DNA of 31,439 nt from a virus, in the IMG/VR virus record IMGVR_UViG_3300023178_000176, positions 1-31,439 of that record; one strand, 5' to 3'. Shown here one piece after another: positions 1-8,918 of the stretch. Each line of letters opens with the position of its first letter. Within the stretch, counting starts at the first letter, position 1. A program made the translations under genes and the position numbers. The notes below the pieces were generated by a model. That model was not told the origin of the DNA, did no database searches, and saw only the letters and a list, made by a program, of their open reading frames with translations.

Positions 1-330
1 TGTTGTAACTTAAACTGCCACTTGCACTGATTGCACTTCTGGCATCAGAGTCTGCATACATTGTAGGTTCAGTATACGAAATAACACCTGTTGATGAATT
101 ATAACTTAAATCACCACTTGCACTGATGAGTCCCCTAACTTCAGCGTCAGTTCTTTCAGTAAAGCTCATAACACCAGTTGTATTGTTGTAACTAATATCA
201 CCACTAGCACTAATTAAGCCTCTGACTTCACTGTCTGTACGCTCTGTGAAGCTCATTTCTCCTGTTGTGCTGTTGTAAGTTAAATCACCACTTGCACTAA
301 TTGCACTTCTTGCTCTTGCATCAGTGAAGT
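1..330 (-). repeat. Tandem 87-bp (29-codon) repeats in the fibre-like gene
   Basis: The block containing (t/c)caccact(t/a)gcact recurs at about 111, 198 and 285, exactly 87 bp apart. A further copy near 15 is 96 bp away. Each unit encodes a variant of SASGDLSYNSTTGVMSFTER followed by TDSEVRGLI. Diverged relatives of the unit occur further right in the same gene (around 690-830 and 2215-2480). These are coding repeats of a fibre shaft. Confidence 0.8.
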
Positions 331-2947
331 ATAGTGCAGAACCTTCTGTTAAATCGCCTGTAGTGAACGCACTCATATCTACTTCAATGTCATTTGCATT
401 TACTGTGATACCTGTGCCAGCACCTACGTTTAAGATTGCTGTTCCTGATGTAGCACCACCAGTTAAACCTGCGCCTGCTGTTACCGCGGTGATGTCTCCG
501 CTTTGTCCCGTGATAGTAATTGTACTACCGCTGTGTGTTACAGTAATGCCTGCTGAACCTTGGAATGTTACTAGATCGTTACTGGATACATCAATTTCAC
601 CTGCTGTTGCTGTGGTAAATTTCCATTTGTTATAATTGTCTGCACTTGATGTAAATACTCCTGTTCCGCTGTTATAACTCAGTGTACTTCCGCTTGCACT
701 AAAATAATTTCTAACTTGGCTTTGTGATACCCCAGCATAAGTAAATGTGCCTGTTGCAGAGTCGTAACTAAATGTACCATCACCGCCATTGTCTACAGCA
801 CTAAATGCACCACGTATTGCACTTATGTCAGCATTAACTGTGATAACGTTTGCAGATTCAGTTATTGTTGAGTATGTGCTGTCAGCAATACTTTTGATAC
901 CGTGATATGTTGTTGAGCCATCAACTCTTGTGCCTGCATATATGTTTGTGCCTGTTGCACCTACATTTTCTACATCACCTGCGTCTACTGCCGGAGTAAT
1001 TTTTCTTGCTGAACCGTTGAGATAAATGTATGCTTCGCCTAGGCTGTTGTCATAATAGATTGCACCTACTGTAGTAGAACTACTGCTTGGTGGTATTAGT
1101 TCACCGCTGAATGTTTTTGTGCCTGCAATAGTGATATTATTTGTTGATGTAACAACATTAGAATCGTCTACATAATAATAACCACCGGCGTTTGGCTCAC
1201 CAGGCTGAGTATGTTTATAAAACAATCCGCCGCCTTGTCTAGTAAGTATTACATTGCCTGTAGGTTCGCCTGCGTAAAAAGTATTATGAATATCTGTTAA
1301 GTCAGCATCACCTAAGTCTAGTTTTTCTGCGTGTAATACATTTGCAAAAACTTGATCAAAATGATTTGCCCAACTACCTAAATTATATGTATTTGCCGTT
1401 GTAGGAATAATATCTGTTGATAAATTTATTTGAGACGTAAATGTTTTTTCACCTGCTATTGTTTGAGCACCACTTGTTCTAACCACAGTGCTGTCAACAG
1501 CAAACGTTCTATCAGCGGCTAATGTTCCTCCACCGCTTAAACCGTCACCTGCTGTAAAGTTTACGCCTTCTAGTGTGCTAATTCTGTTAGTATTACTTGT
1601 TACAACGGAGCCTAATGAACTGTCGTCATTGATTGCGGCCGCTATTTCATTTAGAGTATCTAATGTTCCTGGAGCACTACCTACTAAGGCATTTATTGCC
1701 GCTTCAACATAATCTGTACTTGCCGCTTTTGTTGAGCCGCCGCTATCGCCTGAAACGTATGCATTGCCTGTTGGATTACTCGGTAATGTTAATGTTGGTA
1801 CAACTAATGAACCGGTAAATGTTTTTGTTCCCGCTAAACTTTGATTTCCTGATGTTCTAACAACTGTTGAGTCAACTTCGATATCGTTAGCATTTGCTGT
1901 AATACCGTCGCCGCCTATAACATTAAATGTTCTATCGCTTGCTAGTGTGCCGCCACCTGTTAAACCTGAACCTGCTATAAAGTTTGTTGCAGATCTTGCT
2001 ACAGTCGAGTCTACATCAATAACACCACTAGCAAAGTCTATGCCATCACCACCACTTAGATAATTTTCTACGTCCGATTCAACAGCACTTTGAAAATCTG
2101 TAACTTGCGAATGCGGTATAGCAATATTAACATCACTTGCCGCTGTAAGTTGTCCTTGAGCATTTACTGTATAAGTTGGTATTGCTGTAGCACTTCCATA
2201 ACTACCGGCACTAACTGCTGTGTTAGTAATTCTAAATTCACCGGTACTACTATCGTAGGTTAAACCTGTACCAGCACTAAAATGAGCTCTTGTTTCGCTT
2301 GCACTAGGACCTGTTTGCGTAAATACTCCTGTACTACTGTCATAACTAAATCCTCCGTCACCACCAGTAAATACAGCACTAAAATGATTTCTCACTTCAC
2401 TTGCACTTGGGCCAGTGTATGTAATTACACCTGATGTTGAGTTGTATGTTAAACTGCCATCACCGCCTGCATCGATAATACTAATTGCACTTCTTGCTCT
2501 TGCATCAGTAAAGTACATTGTGCCACTTGAAGTAGTAGCAACTGGATCTTCTGCTAAATCACTTGTATCATGGTTTGAAATATCTGTAACTTGTCCTGTT
2601 AAAACAGCACCAGTTCCATCTGCACCGTTTTCGAGTATTTTGCTTGTTCCATCTTCTGCATATACATCACCTACTAGATCACCAGTTAATTGGCTTCCGG
2701 GCGGAACGTTAATATTTGTATTAAAATAAAGTTCGCTACCATTATAAGTAACATTACCATAAGTGTTGTTTCTATTCAATGATATGATAGCATTAGCATC
2801 GTCGCCATCGCTGTTAATGGTTAATGTATGATTTTCAATATTTGTTACAATAGATGTTTGTTCTACTTGTACAACATTACCGACAACGGTCAACTGCCCT
2901 TGAATAAGCAGTTCTTCGTTTGGTGCTATTACAGTTCTTTTTGCCAT
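1..2947 (-). CDS. Tail-fibre-like repetitive structural protein (partial, C-terminus outside window)
   Basis: The reading frame is open from the ATG at 2947 to the left edge, about 982 codons, and begins MAKRTVIAPNEELLIQGQLT. An AGGA Shine-Dalgarno lies about 8 bases upstream. The protein is rich in Gly, Ser, Thr and Asp. It carries phage-fibre motifs such as GLTGGGTLASDRTFNV (two copies with variation) and FTDARARSAIS, and near the left edge it becomes a tandem array of about 29-residue units (SASGDLSYN...TGVMSFTERTDSEVRGLI). Such beta-rich repeats are typical of trimeric fibre shafts, so a role in host adsorption is inferred. It has its own late promoter and is separated from gp23 by a terminator. 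Receptor-binding tip and any chaperone domain are not visible. It could also be another fibrous virion decoration. Confidence 0.8.
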   Translation of the reverse strand, partial: MAKRTVIAPNEELLIQGQLTVVGNVVQVEQTSIVTNIENHTLTINSDGDDANAIISLNRNNTYGNVTYNGSELYFNTNINVPPGSQLTGDLVGDVYAEDGTSKILENGADGTGAVLTGQVTDISNHDTSDLAEDPVATTSSGTMYFTDARARSAISIIDAGGDGSLTYNSTSGVITYTGPSASEVRNHFSAVFTGGDGGFSYDSSTGVFTQTGPSASETRAHFSAGTGLTYDSSTGEFRITNTAVSAGSYGSATAIPTYTVNAQGQLTAASDVNIAIPHSQVTDFQSAVESDVENYLSGGDGIDFASGVIDVDSTVARSATNFIAGSGLTGGGTLASDRTFNVIGGDGITANANDIEVDSTVVRTSGNQSLAGTKTFTGSLVVPTLTLPSNPTGNAYVSGDSGGSTKAASTDYVEAAINALVGSAPGTLDTLNEIAAAINDDSSLGSVVTSNTNRISTLEGVNFTAGDGLSGGGTLAADRTFAVDSTVVRTSGAQTIAGEKTFTSQINLSTDIIPTTANTYNLGSWANHFDQVFANVLHAEKLDLGDADLTDIHNTFYAGEPTGNVILTRQGGGLFYKHTQPGEPNAGGYYYVDDSNVVTSTNNITIAGTKTFSGELIPPSSSSTTVGAIYYDNSLGEAYIYLNGSARKITPAVDAGDVENVGATGTNIYAGTRVDGSTTYHGIKSIADSTYSTITESANVITVNADISAIRGAFSAVDNGGDGTFSYDSATGTFTYAGVSQSQVRNYFSASGSTLSYNSGTGVFTSSADNYNKWKFTTATAGEIDVSSNDLVTFQGSAGITVTHSGSTITITGQSGDITAVTAGAGLTGGATSGTAILNVGAGTGITVNANDIEVDMSAFTTGDLTEGSALYFTDARARSAISASGDLTYNSTTGEMSFTERTDSEVRGLISASGDISYNNTTGVMSFTERTDAEVRGLISASGDLSYNSSTGVISYTEPTMYADSDARSAISASGSLSYN

Positions 2948-2976
2948 GAATAAATCCTATGATACAATATAATAAC

Positions 2977-2984
2977 TATTTATC
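2977..2984 (-). promoter_or_regulatory. Late promoter (GATAAATA) of the fibre-like gene
   Basis: On the minus strand the sequence reads GATAAATAGTT, 30 bases before the ATG at 2947. It is one base from the T4 late -10 element TATAAATA and is identical to the element in front of other late genes in this window. It lies just past the gp23 terminator, so the fibre gene looks like an independent late unit. Confidence 0.75.
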
Positions 2985-3001
2985 ATTATGAGTCGATAGC
3001 C

Positions 3002-3030
3002 AAAAAAAAGCCCCTGCATGTGCAAGGGCT
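3002..3030 (-). terminator. Rho-independent terminator after gp23
   Basis: On the minus strand an AGCCC-TTGCA / TGCAGGGGCT hairpin (9 pairs with one A-C mismatch) is followed immediately by eight T residues. It lies 24 bases after the gp23 stop and just before the fibre promoter, so it ends the head-gene transcript. Confidence 0.9.
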
Positions 3031-3053
3031 TAATTTTTCTAGTAAAGTAATTC

Positions 3054-4193
3054 TTACTGGAATGCTACGTTTGCTAATGTGATAGCGTCAACGTAGTCTG
3101 CCGCATTACCAAGCGATGAAGCAGTATTTGTAAGCTCTTTATAACCATATCTGGTCATGAAGCTCACTACTGGTTCAAATGTAGCAGGATCCATAACTGG
3201 ACCTGTGCTCATTAATGGAATGTATGGGCAGTAGAATGCTGGTGCATCAGTTTCGCTTGAACCTTTGTAACCAACAAGTACTTTAGTACCGTCAGCCGCG
3301 TAGTTGTCTACGAATACTTTGATTGTACCATTCAACGTACCTACAAACTTAGTGTTTGTTGGTGCTTCGAAAGAACCTTCTGTTGTTCTTGCGAATGTTG
3401 AAGTAGAGGCACTCTGTAGAATTGTTAATGCTTCTGGAGAAACAACGATATAGTTACCAGCACCACGTCTTGTTCTAGCCGCGATTCTGTTAGCCGCTCT
3501 GTTGATCTCGATAGCCAATGCCGCATGTCTGTCACCAACGTAAACACTTTGTCCACTTAATGTGCCAAAGTCTAAAGTTGTACCAGAACCTGCAAGAGTT
3601 CTTAGTGAACCGATAATTTCTTGGTCGATTTCAACTACGATCTCTTGTGCTAATGCTTGCATAATTTCTGCTTCAACATCAACACCGTGCATTGCTTCTG
3701 CATCTTGTGCCGCTTCAAATGTCCATCTAGCACTTAAACGTCTTGTCTTTGCTTCGACAGTTTCTTTTAAGATTTGGATTGACATTTTTCTACCTGCTTG
3801 TCCTTCAGCAGATGCTGTTGCATCTGGAGAACCAGCGTATGTGTTAGCAAGTTTGAATGGGCTAAGAGCCTCATCACCTGCTGTTGCACCACCGCCACTC
3901 TCTGAGTATCTAACTCTCAAAGTGTGGATTTGTCCTACTGGACCAGTCATAGGTTGAACACCTACTAATTCGTTAGCGATAACCGAAGGCATAACCCTGC
4001 GGATTAACGGTAACATTACTTTGTTTAATGTTGCTACTGAGCCTGCACCTGTGGCACCTGCTGTTGCGGCCTCTGACAAATGTCTTTTTGTATTTTCGAG
4101 GACCACATCCAAAGAAGATTTTCTGTTTCCAGAAAGACCTTCTAACAAGGCGTCTTTAGTTGCGGACCAGTTGCTTTCAAATAATTCTGCCAT
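3054..4193 (-). CDS. gp23: Major capsid protein gp23
   Basis: This 379-residue protein forms the hexameric lattice of the head. The segment IANELVGVQPMTGPVGQIHT (about residues 73-92) is the signature of the T4 gp23 family. It is shorter than T4 gp23 (521 aa). The N-terminal 41 residues look like the propeptide: L39-S40-E41 followed by AATAGATG fits the gp21 protease rule of cutting after (L/I)-x-E. A strong AAGGAG ribosome site precedes the ATG. It is the last gene of the gp20-67-21-22-23 series, 12 bases after gp22, and is followed by a terminator. Family assignment is firm; the cleavage site is inferred. Confidence 0.97.
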   Translation of the reverse strand: MAELFESNWSATKDALLEGLSGNRKSSLDVVLENTKRHLSEAATAGATGAGSVATLNKVMLPLIRRVMPSVIANELVGVQPMTGPVGQIHTLRVRYSESGGGATAGDEALSPFKLANTYAGSPDATASAEGQAGRKMSIQILKETVEAKTRRLSARWTFEAAQDAEAMHGVDVEAEIMQALAQEIVVEIDQEIIGSLRTLAGSGTTLDFGTLSGQSVYVGDRHAALAIEINRAANRIAARTRRGAGNYIVVSPEALTILQSASTSTFARTTEGSFEAPTNTKFVGTLNGTIKVFVDNYAADGTKVLVGYKGSSETDAPAFYCPYIPLMSTGPVMDPATFEPVVSFMTRYGYKELTNTASSLGNAADYVDAITLANVAFQ

Positions 4194-4205
4194 TTCTTTG
4201 CTCCT

Positions 4206-5321
4206 TTATTTTGAAAGTCCGGCTAATTTACGGATCATATCTAATTCAACGATATCGTCCGCTTTGTCATCGGCTTCTGCTTTTGCAGTTGCCTTCTTAT
4301 CACCAGTGTGCTCTTTCTTCACAACTGATTCTGACAATGTCTTCTTTACTCTTGATGTTTCGCCATCTAAAACAGATGGAAGATACTTATTAAATTGCTT
4401 CTCTAAGTTCTCTGTCTTAACACTTTCAAGTAAGTCGGACATAATTTCTTTCTTCTCTTTGCCTAGTGGGGCCATTAATTCATTGAGTTTTTCTTTTCTT
4501 TCGAATCGATCTTCTGCAATTCTTAACTTAGATTCTACAAGTTTCCCTGCTTCTTCTTTTTTAGCAATAGTTTCCTGTGCTTCGTTAAGTTTGGCTTCCA
4601 TTTCGGCTAGTGTTTTCTGTATTGTTTTGATTTCTTTGCTTTCGTTTAAGTAACTAGTACCATATTCGCTTGCAAAGGCTTCAAAAATTCTACGACCAAA
4701 GTCGTTCTCACGAGCCTTTGTGATGTCATTACGGAAAGATTTAACTTCTTCACTAATAACCTTGTTAATAACGCCTTCGACTTTATTAGCGGCTTTAGAG
4801 ATGAAGTCTTTCTTTGCTTCAGCAAGTTGTTTTTTGCCTTCTGCTACCATCTTGACTTTTTGCTCAACTAATGATTTCTTATCTTCGTGGAATTCAGAAA
4901 GTTCACTAGCAAGCGATTCTGTTACAAACTCGTCGAGTTTTGCAACGTGCTCACTTACTCTTGATCTATCTGCACGGAGTTCTTTGACTTCTTTTGCAAC
5001 CATTTCAGTTACAAATTTGTCAAGTAGTTTAGCATGTTCACTAATGGCTTTGTGATATTTTACTCTGTCTGTTGCTAGGCTATCTTTCTCCTCAGCAATC
5101 AAAGCAATCTCTGCTTTGAGTTGATCAGTAAACCAGTTATCAACTGCTTCAACGATCTGAGATTTGTCATGCTCGTATCTTTGAGCAAACTCTTCTCTTA
5201 ACTCAGCAGTGAGTTCTTCTTTTGCTTCAGAGACTTTTAATTCCCATGCCTCTTCCAATGCTGATTTCACTTCTTCAGTAAGTTCAGCACCTTCGAGTAA
5301 GTCTTTAAATGTCACTGCCAT
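4206..5321 (-). CDS. gp22: Prohead core scaffold protein gp22
   Basis: This 371-residue, highly charged, almost entirely helical/coiled-coil protein (long runs of K, E, A and L from about residue 10 to 320) sits between the prohead protease and the capsid gene, the position of gp22 in T4. The internal scaffold is assembled with gp23, then digested by gp21 and released. It is about 100 residues longer than T4 gp22 (269 aa). An AGGAG site lies 6-10 bases before the ATG. The assignment rests on position and composition more than on a sequence motif. Confidence 0.88.
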   Translation of the reverse strand: MAVTFKDLLEGAELTEEVKSALEEAWELKVSEAKEELTAELREEFAQRYEHDKSQIVEAVDNWFTDQLKAEIALIAEEKDSLATDRVKYHKAISEHAKLLDKFVTEMVAKEVKELRADRSRVSEHVAKLDEFVTESLASELSEFHEDKKSLVEQKVKMVAEGKKQLAEAKKDFISKAANKVEGVINKVISEEVKSFRNDITKARENDFGRRIFEAFASEYGTSYLNESKEIKTIQKTLAEMEAKLNEAQETIAKKEEAGKLVESKLRIAEDRFERKEKLNELMAPLGKEKKEIMSDLLESVKTENLEKQFNKYLPSVLDGETSRVKKTLSESVVKKEHTGDKKATAKAEADDKADDIVELDMIRKLAGLSK

Positions 5322-5336
5322 AGTAGTCTCCTACTT

Positions 5337-5963
5337 CTATAGTTTTAGTTCATTGATGAGTTTAGTGATCTCTCTCATCAAATGTTTTTCTGCACTTTTA
5401 TCGTGTGTCAATGCCCCAGCGGTGTCATGAATAACAGCACCGCCTCGCATATTAAATAAACTTTCATAGATAGTCTTAGGGTAAGCATCTGGTGCACTGG
5501 GCTGGGCCACAATGTCCACGGTAATAATATCAAAATCAGAAACTTTGCCTGATTCGTTAACATTACCGCTTCCTCTACTTGAAACGCCCAGTTTCGCACC
5601 TGCTTTTAATAGTGCTCTCGCAATATTACCCATAGGTGTATCTATAATTTTAAGTTTTCCTAAACCGTTAGACTCATCACAGTGCATATCTGTAATGATG
5701 TGACTAACACGGTCTAAGTTAATCTGCAATTCTTCTGGATGATCTAACTCACCCATTACAGTTTCGCCTTTTGATAACCTAGATCTAACACTTTCTACGG
5801 CTTTTTGTATTTCATCTTTGGGATATACTCTACCATTTTGGTTTTTTACATCACCTTGAATGAAAAGACCTGCCATAAAAAGATCTTTACCATCTTCTGA
5901 TTCCATGATTTTAACCCCAGATTGCTCTGGACTCATGTACTCGTAAAGTTTTCTAGTCATCAT
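5337..5963 (-). CDS. gp21: Prohead core protease gp21
   Basis: This 208-residue serine protease matures the head by cutting scaffold and capsid proteins. It has the gp21 family landmarks in order: NQNGRVYPKDEI (about 41-52), GELDHPEE with candidate catalytic His75, and GVSSRGSG with catalytic Ser128 or Ser129, then AQPSAPDAYP (about 153-162). Its length is almost that of T4 gp21 (212 aa). Two ATG codons lie in tandem at the start (5963 and 5960) and the exact one used cannot be decided; the ribosome site is weak (GGGG). It lies 15 bases before gp22 in the same transcript. Confidence 0.95.
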   Translation of the reverse strand: MMTRKLYEYMSPEQSGVKIMESEDGKDLFMAGLFIQGDVKNQNGRVYPKDEIQKAVESVRSRLSKGETVMGELDHPEELQINLDRVSHIITDMHCDESNGLGKLKIIDTPMGNIARALLKAGAKLGVSSRGSGNVNESGKVSDFDIITVDIVAQPSAPDAYPKTIYESLFNMRGGAVIHDTAGALTHDKSAEKHLMREITKLINELKL

Positions 5964-5990
5964 AATTCGTTACCCCTACAGTAAAAAGAC

Positions 5991-6788
5991 TTACGCCTTT
6001 TTAGGTTCTACTTTAATGTTGTCTGTAGGTGTGTGATCTTTTGCTGAATCACCTTTGTTGCCGTCGCCGCCATCTTTACCTTTTACAGGTGAGCCTTGAC
6101 TTGCAACTTTAGTGTGCTTAGGTGCTTTAGTGAATGGTGATTCACCTTCTGCATCGCCTGCGCCACCTTTTGGATCAGCAACTTTGTCTTGTAACTTAGT
6201 TGCTTCTTCAACAACTTCGTCTGATTCTTCTGCTTCTTCGTCTAAATCGTATTCAACAGACTCAAGATCAAGTTCGTCTTCCATGTCATCGCCCATTTCA
6301 GCGTCCATTTCTGCTTCTGCTTCATCTTCCATTTCGTCTTCGCCTGCTAGAAGTTTTTCGAATTCTGCTTTAAGATCGTCTAACTCGTTTTCTAAATCGT
6401 CAACTTTGTCTTCTAAATCTTCTTCGCCTTCGCTTTCGCCTTCGTCTTCTTCTTCGCCGACTTCGTCTGCTTCGATTTCTTCTTCGTCAGCAAGAATGTC
6501 ATCTTCAAAGTCGTTTGTTTGATCAACAACTTCGTCAACTTCAAATTCTTCTTCTGACTCTTCCACAGCCTCTTCCTCAGATTCATCTGATTCTTCTACT
6601 GCTTCTTCTTCTTGTTCGGTTGCTTCTTCAACTTCCTCTTCTTCAGTAGAATCTTCATCTAAAATGCTTTCGTATTCTGCTCTTGCTTTTGCAACAACAT
6701 ATTCGTGTAACATTTCTTCTGCTTTTTCTGTATCTTCTGAAAGGAGAAGTTCAAGAATTTCTTCTAATTTACTTCTTGATTCTGACAT
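5991..6788 (-). CDS. gp67: Acidic prohead core protein, gp67-like
   Basis: This 265-residue protein has a short helical N-terminus (about 1-40, LEEILELLLSEDTEKAEEML) followed by a long Glu/Asp-rich region (about 44-195) and a Lys/Gly/Pro-rich tail with KGKDGGDGNKGDSAK. T4 gp67 is an 80-residue acidic core protein with a similar helical start, encoded between gp20 and gp21. Position and composition match, but this protein is more than three times longer. In T4, gp67 is cut by gp21 and leaves acidic peptides inside the head. A strong TTAGGAGG site precedes the ATG, and a late promoter lies 147 bases upstream. The homology is inferred; low complexity makes it weak at sequence level. Confidence 0.72.
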   Translation of the reverse strand: MSESRSKLEEILELLLSEDTEKAEEMLHEYVVAKARAEYESILDEDSTEEEEVEEATEQEEEAVEESDESEEEAVEESEEEFEVDEVVDQTNDFEDDILADEEEIEADEVGEEEDEGESEGEEDLEDKVDDLENELDDLKAEFEKLLAGEDEMEDEAEAEMDAEMGDDMEDELDLESVEYDLDEEAEESDEVVEEATKLQDKVADPKGGAGDAEGESPFTKAPKHTKVASQGSPVKGKDGGDGNKGDSAKDHTPTDNIKVEPKKA

Positions 6789-6934
6789 TGTGGCCTCCTA
6801 AATTCATAAAATTAGTATCATACACTGACTTTAAATCAGCATACGGATATACTTACTTAGTAAAAAGAGTGTTTTTGTGCTTAATATGGTGTGATTTTGA
6901 TGTAAAACAGGCACTAATGCTGTTTCTGTAATGT

Positions 6935-6942
6935 TATTTATC
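6935..6942 (-). promoter_or_regulatory. Late promoter (GATAAATA) upstream of gp67
   Basis: The minus strand reads GATAAATAACA directly after the stop of the 66-aa gene and about 147 bases before gp67. It would drive gp67-gp21-gp22-gp23, which have no other promoter-like element between them. The transcript would carry a leader of roughly 140 bases, for which I see no clear function. Confidence 0.65.
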
Positions 6943-6946
6943 TTTT

Positions 6947-7147
6947 TTACATACCTGCGTCAGGTGCAGGTGCAGAATACATTACTTTAGCAAACTTGTC
7001 TTGCTCAATTTGTTCTGCTTTTTTAACTTCTCTGTATCTACGCAACTTACTTAATTGTTCTAATGTAAGTTTTGATTTTCGTGTGTCACCCTTTTGTCTT
7101 TCAACAAACTTGTCAAATTCTGGATTATAAAATTCTACTAATCTCAT
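6947..7147 (-). CDS. Small conserved head-module protein (66 aa, function unknown)
   Basis: A 66-residue basic, helical protein (MRLVEFYNPEFDKFVERQ..., then KSKLTLEQLSKLRRYREVKK). Its start overlaps the gp20 stop by one base (TAATG), which implies translational coupling. Small proteins of this kind after the portal gene recur in marine T4-like phages, from memory. T4 has gp67 and gp68 in this interval, so a core or portal-associated role is possible. No catalytic motif is visible. Confidence 0.8.
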   Translation of the reverse strand: MRLVEFYNPEFDKFVERQKGDTRKSKLTLEQLSKLRRYREVKKAEQIEQDKFAKVMYSAPAPDAGM

Positions 7148-8859
7148 TATACTTGTCCTTCAGGTGGCATAGGTGCTTCTGCTCCTGGTGCAGTACTATT
7201 TATATCTTCTTGTCCTGCCACAGGATCTTCTAAACCGCTTAAATCAGCATCTGCTTCAGGATCTACTATAGCATCTGGTTCTGCTCTAATACCAATATTT
7301 TTAAGATCTAACTGCTTACTAGCATCATCAAATTTCTTGTAATCGTTTTCTTGACGCCATTTTGCTTCGTTTTCTTTAATTTCGCTGTCGCTAAGACCCA
7401 AATATTTTTTAAGTTTAAATTGATTACTCAGATATGGAACTTGTGCTAATTGTGCATACAATTGAGCTCTTTCGTTGTCTAGTGAAAGATCTCTATAACT
7501 GCTAAAGTTCATAGGTGGAGTAAATTTAAGTCTAAACGTGCTGTTGTCTATGTCGACCCCTTTCTTTTTGAGGTACATTTTAAATTCATGATCTAAATCT
7601 TCTTGTACTTGTTTTTGCAGTCTTTCTACATATCTTGCAAATCTATATTCTTGAATGTACGCAATGCCTACTTTGCCGTCGTTATATTGTGCTGATCCAT
7701 CATCTGGTCCTGTTGGCAAATAACTTGCTGGAATACGCAAACCTCTTAATAGTTTGTTATTAAAATATCTTAAATCGTCTATTTGCCCTAAGTTCTCACC
7801 GCCTGGTAGTGTGTCTACTTTTGAACCTCTACCATCTGCTGTTTGTGCAAAGAAGTAGTCCTCCAGCATGCTCATTGGATTATAAGCGGCATCTGCTACG
7901 TTACTACCATCGCCCTTCTTGTTAGGTACACGTTTTTGTTGTACTTCGTATTTTACTTGTTCTAGATACTGACGTGCTTTGTGAGGAGGCATATTACCTA
8001 CATCAATCATAAACACACGTCTTTCAGGTGCTCTATGCACTCTGTAAATGATAATCGAATCTTCTAATAATTCTTTTTGCTTGAACACTTTAAAGATAGG
8101 CTCAAGTATGCTAACACCAAAAGGCCATGCATGATCCATGCCTTCTGTTAAACTAACATGTACAACATGTTTTGCATCTACAGGAACGCCTTGATCTACA
8201 CCGTCAATAGCGCCTGTTAAATAATTGCCAGTAGTAGTTGCTACCGGACTCATTACACCTGTAAGTCCTTGTCCAGCACCATATGGTCTTGCATGTAGTG
8301 GCGCAACATCTGTTGCAACTTGTTCTGCAAAATTAGGCTCTAAGTTTTTAATAAAGTAAGTTTCAATCTTCTTACCTTCACTTTCGTTAACAATTACTTT
8401 TTCGATGTTTGCTGGATCAATCCAAAACAATTCATATGTTTCTGGATCTCTAATAAAGAATTGATCACCGTATTTGCATGTGCTACGAAACATTCTAAAT
8501 GCACGTTTATGCATTTTATTAAGTCTGCACCAGTTTTTAAGTGTTTGAACTAAGATTTTATTTTCTGTATCACTAGGTGTACTATCAAACTCAAACTCAA
8601 AAGGAAGACCTGTAAATTCGTCTTCTTGAGTACCAAATTCTGCAATAGTATCTAAAGCCGCATTTACTTCTAAATCGCTATCCATTTGATCGTACTGTAT
8701 GTAACGCATAAGCCTGTTAGGCGAACCCGCATATACTTCAGGTAACCAACTTGCATATCTACTGCTCGATGCACCTGGGCCACCTGCTTCATTCGGCGAT
8801 TGTACGTTTAACGGTAAACCCGAATTGTCAAATGGTGTAAAATGTTTTCTCCAGCTCAT
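7147..8859 (-). CDS. gp20: Portal vertex protein gp20
   Basis: This 570-residue protein forms the dodecameric portal through which DNA is packaged. It has typical gp20 features: an N-terminal MSWRKHFTPFD, then SRYASWLPEVYAGSPNR, RYIQYDQMDSDLEVNAALD (about residues 52-70), a central HVVHVSLTEG segment, and EDYFFAQTADGRGSKVDTLPG followed by KLLRGLRIPASYLPTGPDD. Its length is near that of T4 gp20 (524 aa). The acidic C-terminal tail (about 515-570) is probably disordered. It heads the head-gene operon. The start at 8859 is supported by an AGGA site (CTAGGAATATTATG). Confidence 0.97.
   Translation of the reverse strand: MSWRKHFTPFDNSGLPLNVQSPNEAGGPGASSSRYASWLPEVYAGSPNRLMRYIQYDQMDSDLEVNAALDTIAEFGTQEDEFTGLPFEFEFDSTPSDTENKILVQTLKNWCRLNKMHKRAFRMFRSTCKYGDQFFIRDPETYELFWIDPANIEKVIVNESEGKKIETYFIKNLEPNFAEQVATDVAPLHARPYGAGQGLTGVMSPVATTTGNYLTGAIDGVDQGVPVDAKHVVHVSLTEGMDHAWPFGVSILEPIFKVFKQKELLEDSIIIYRVHRAPERRVFMIDVGNMPPHKARQYLEQVKYEVQQKRVPNKKGDGSNVADAAYNPMSMLEDYFFAQTADGRGSKVDTLPGGENLGQIDDLRYFNNKLLRGLRIPASYLPTGPDDGSAQYNDGKVGIAYIQEYRFARYVERLQKQVQEDLDHEFKMYLKKKGVDIDNSTFRLKFTPPMNFSSYRDLSLDNERAQLYAQLAQVPYLSNQFKLKKYLGLSDSEIKENEAKWRQENDYKKFDDASKQLDLKNIGIRAEPDAIVDPEADADLSGLEDPVAGQEDINSTAPGAEAPMPPEGQV
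7197..7204 (-). promoter_or_regulatory. Candidate internal late promoter (TATAAATA) in the 3' end of gp20
   Basis: The minus strand reads TATAAATAGT, an exact match to the T4 late -10 element, inside the gp20 coding region and 50 bases before the 66-aa gene. It may boost the small gene and downstream head genes. An 8-mer this AT-rich can occur by chance. Confidence 0.4.
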
Positions 8860-8879
8860 AATATTCCTAGTGTCTATAT

Positions 8880-8908
8880 ATAATACACTATTTATCGTAT
8901 CATGTCAA
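8880..8908 (-). promoter_or_regulatory. Overlapping sigma70-type and late promoters upstream of gp20
   Basis: On the minus strand TTGACA (8903-8908) and TATTAT (8880-8885) are 17 bases apart, and the spacer contains the late element GATAAATA (8889-8896). gp20 begins 20 bases further on. The two signals could give early read-through and strong late expression of the head operon. Confidence 0.65.
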
Positions 8909-8918
8909 GTGGTTTATA

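Noticed and set aside
1-330. CRISPR-like array
   Set aside because: Repeats are directly adjacent, in frame, variable and coding; there are no spacers.
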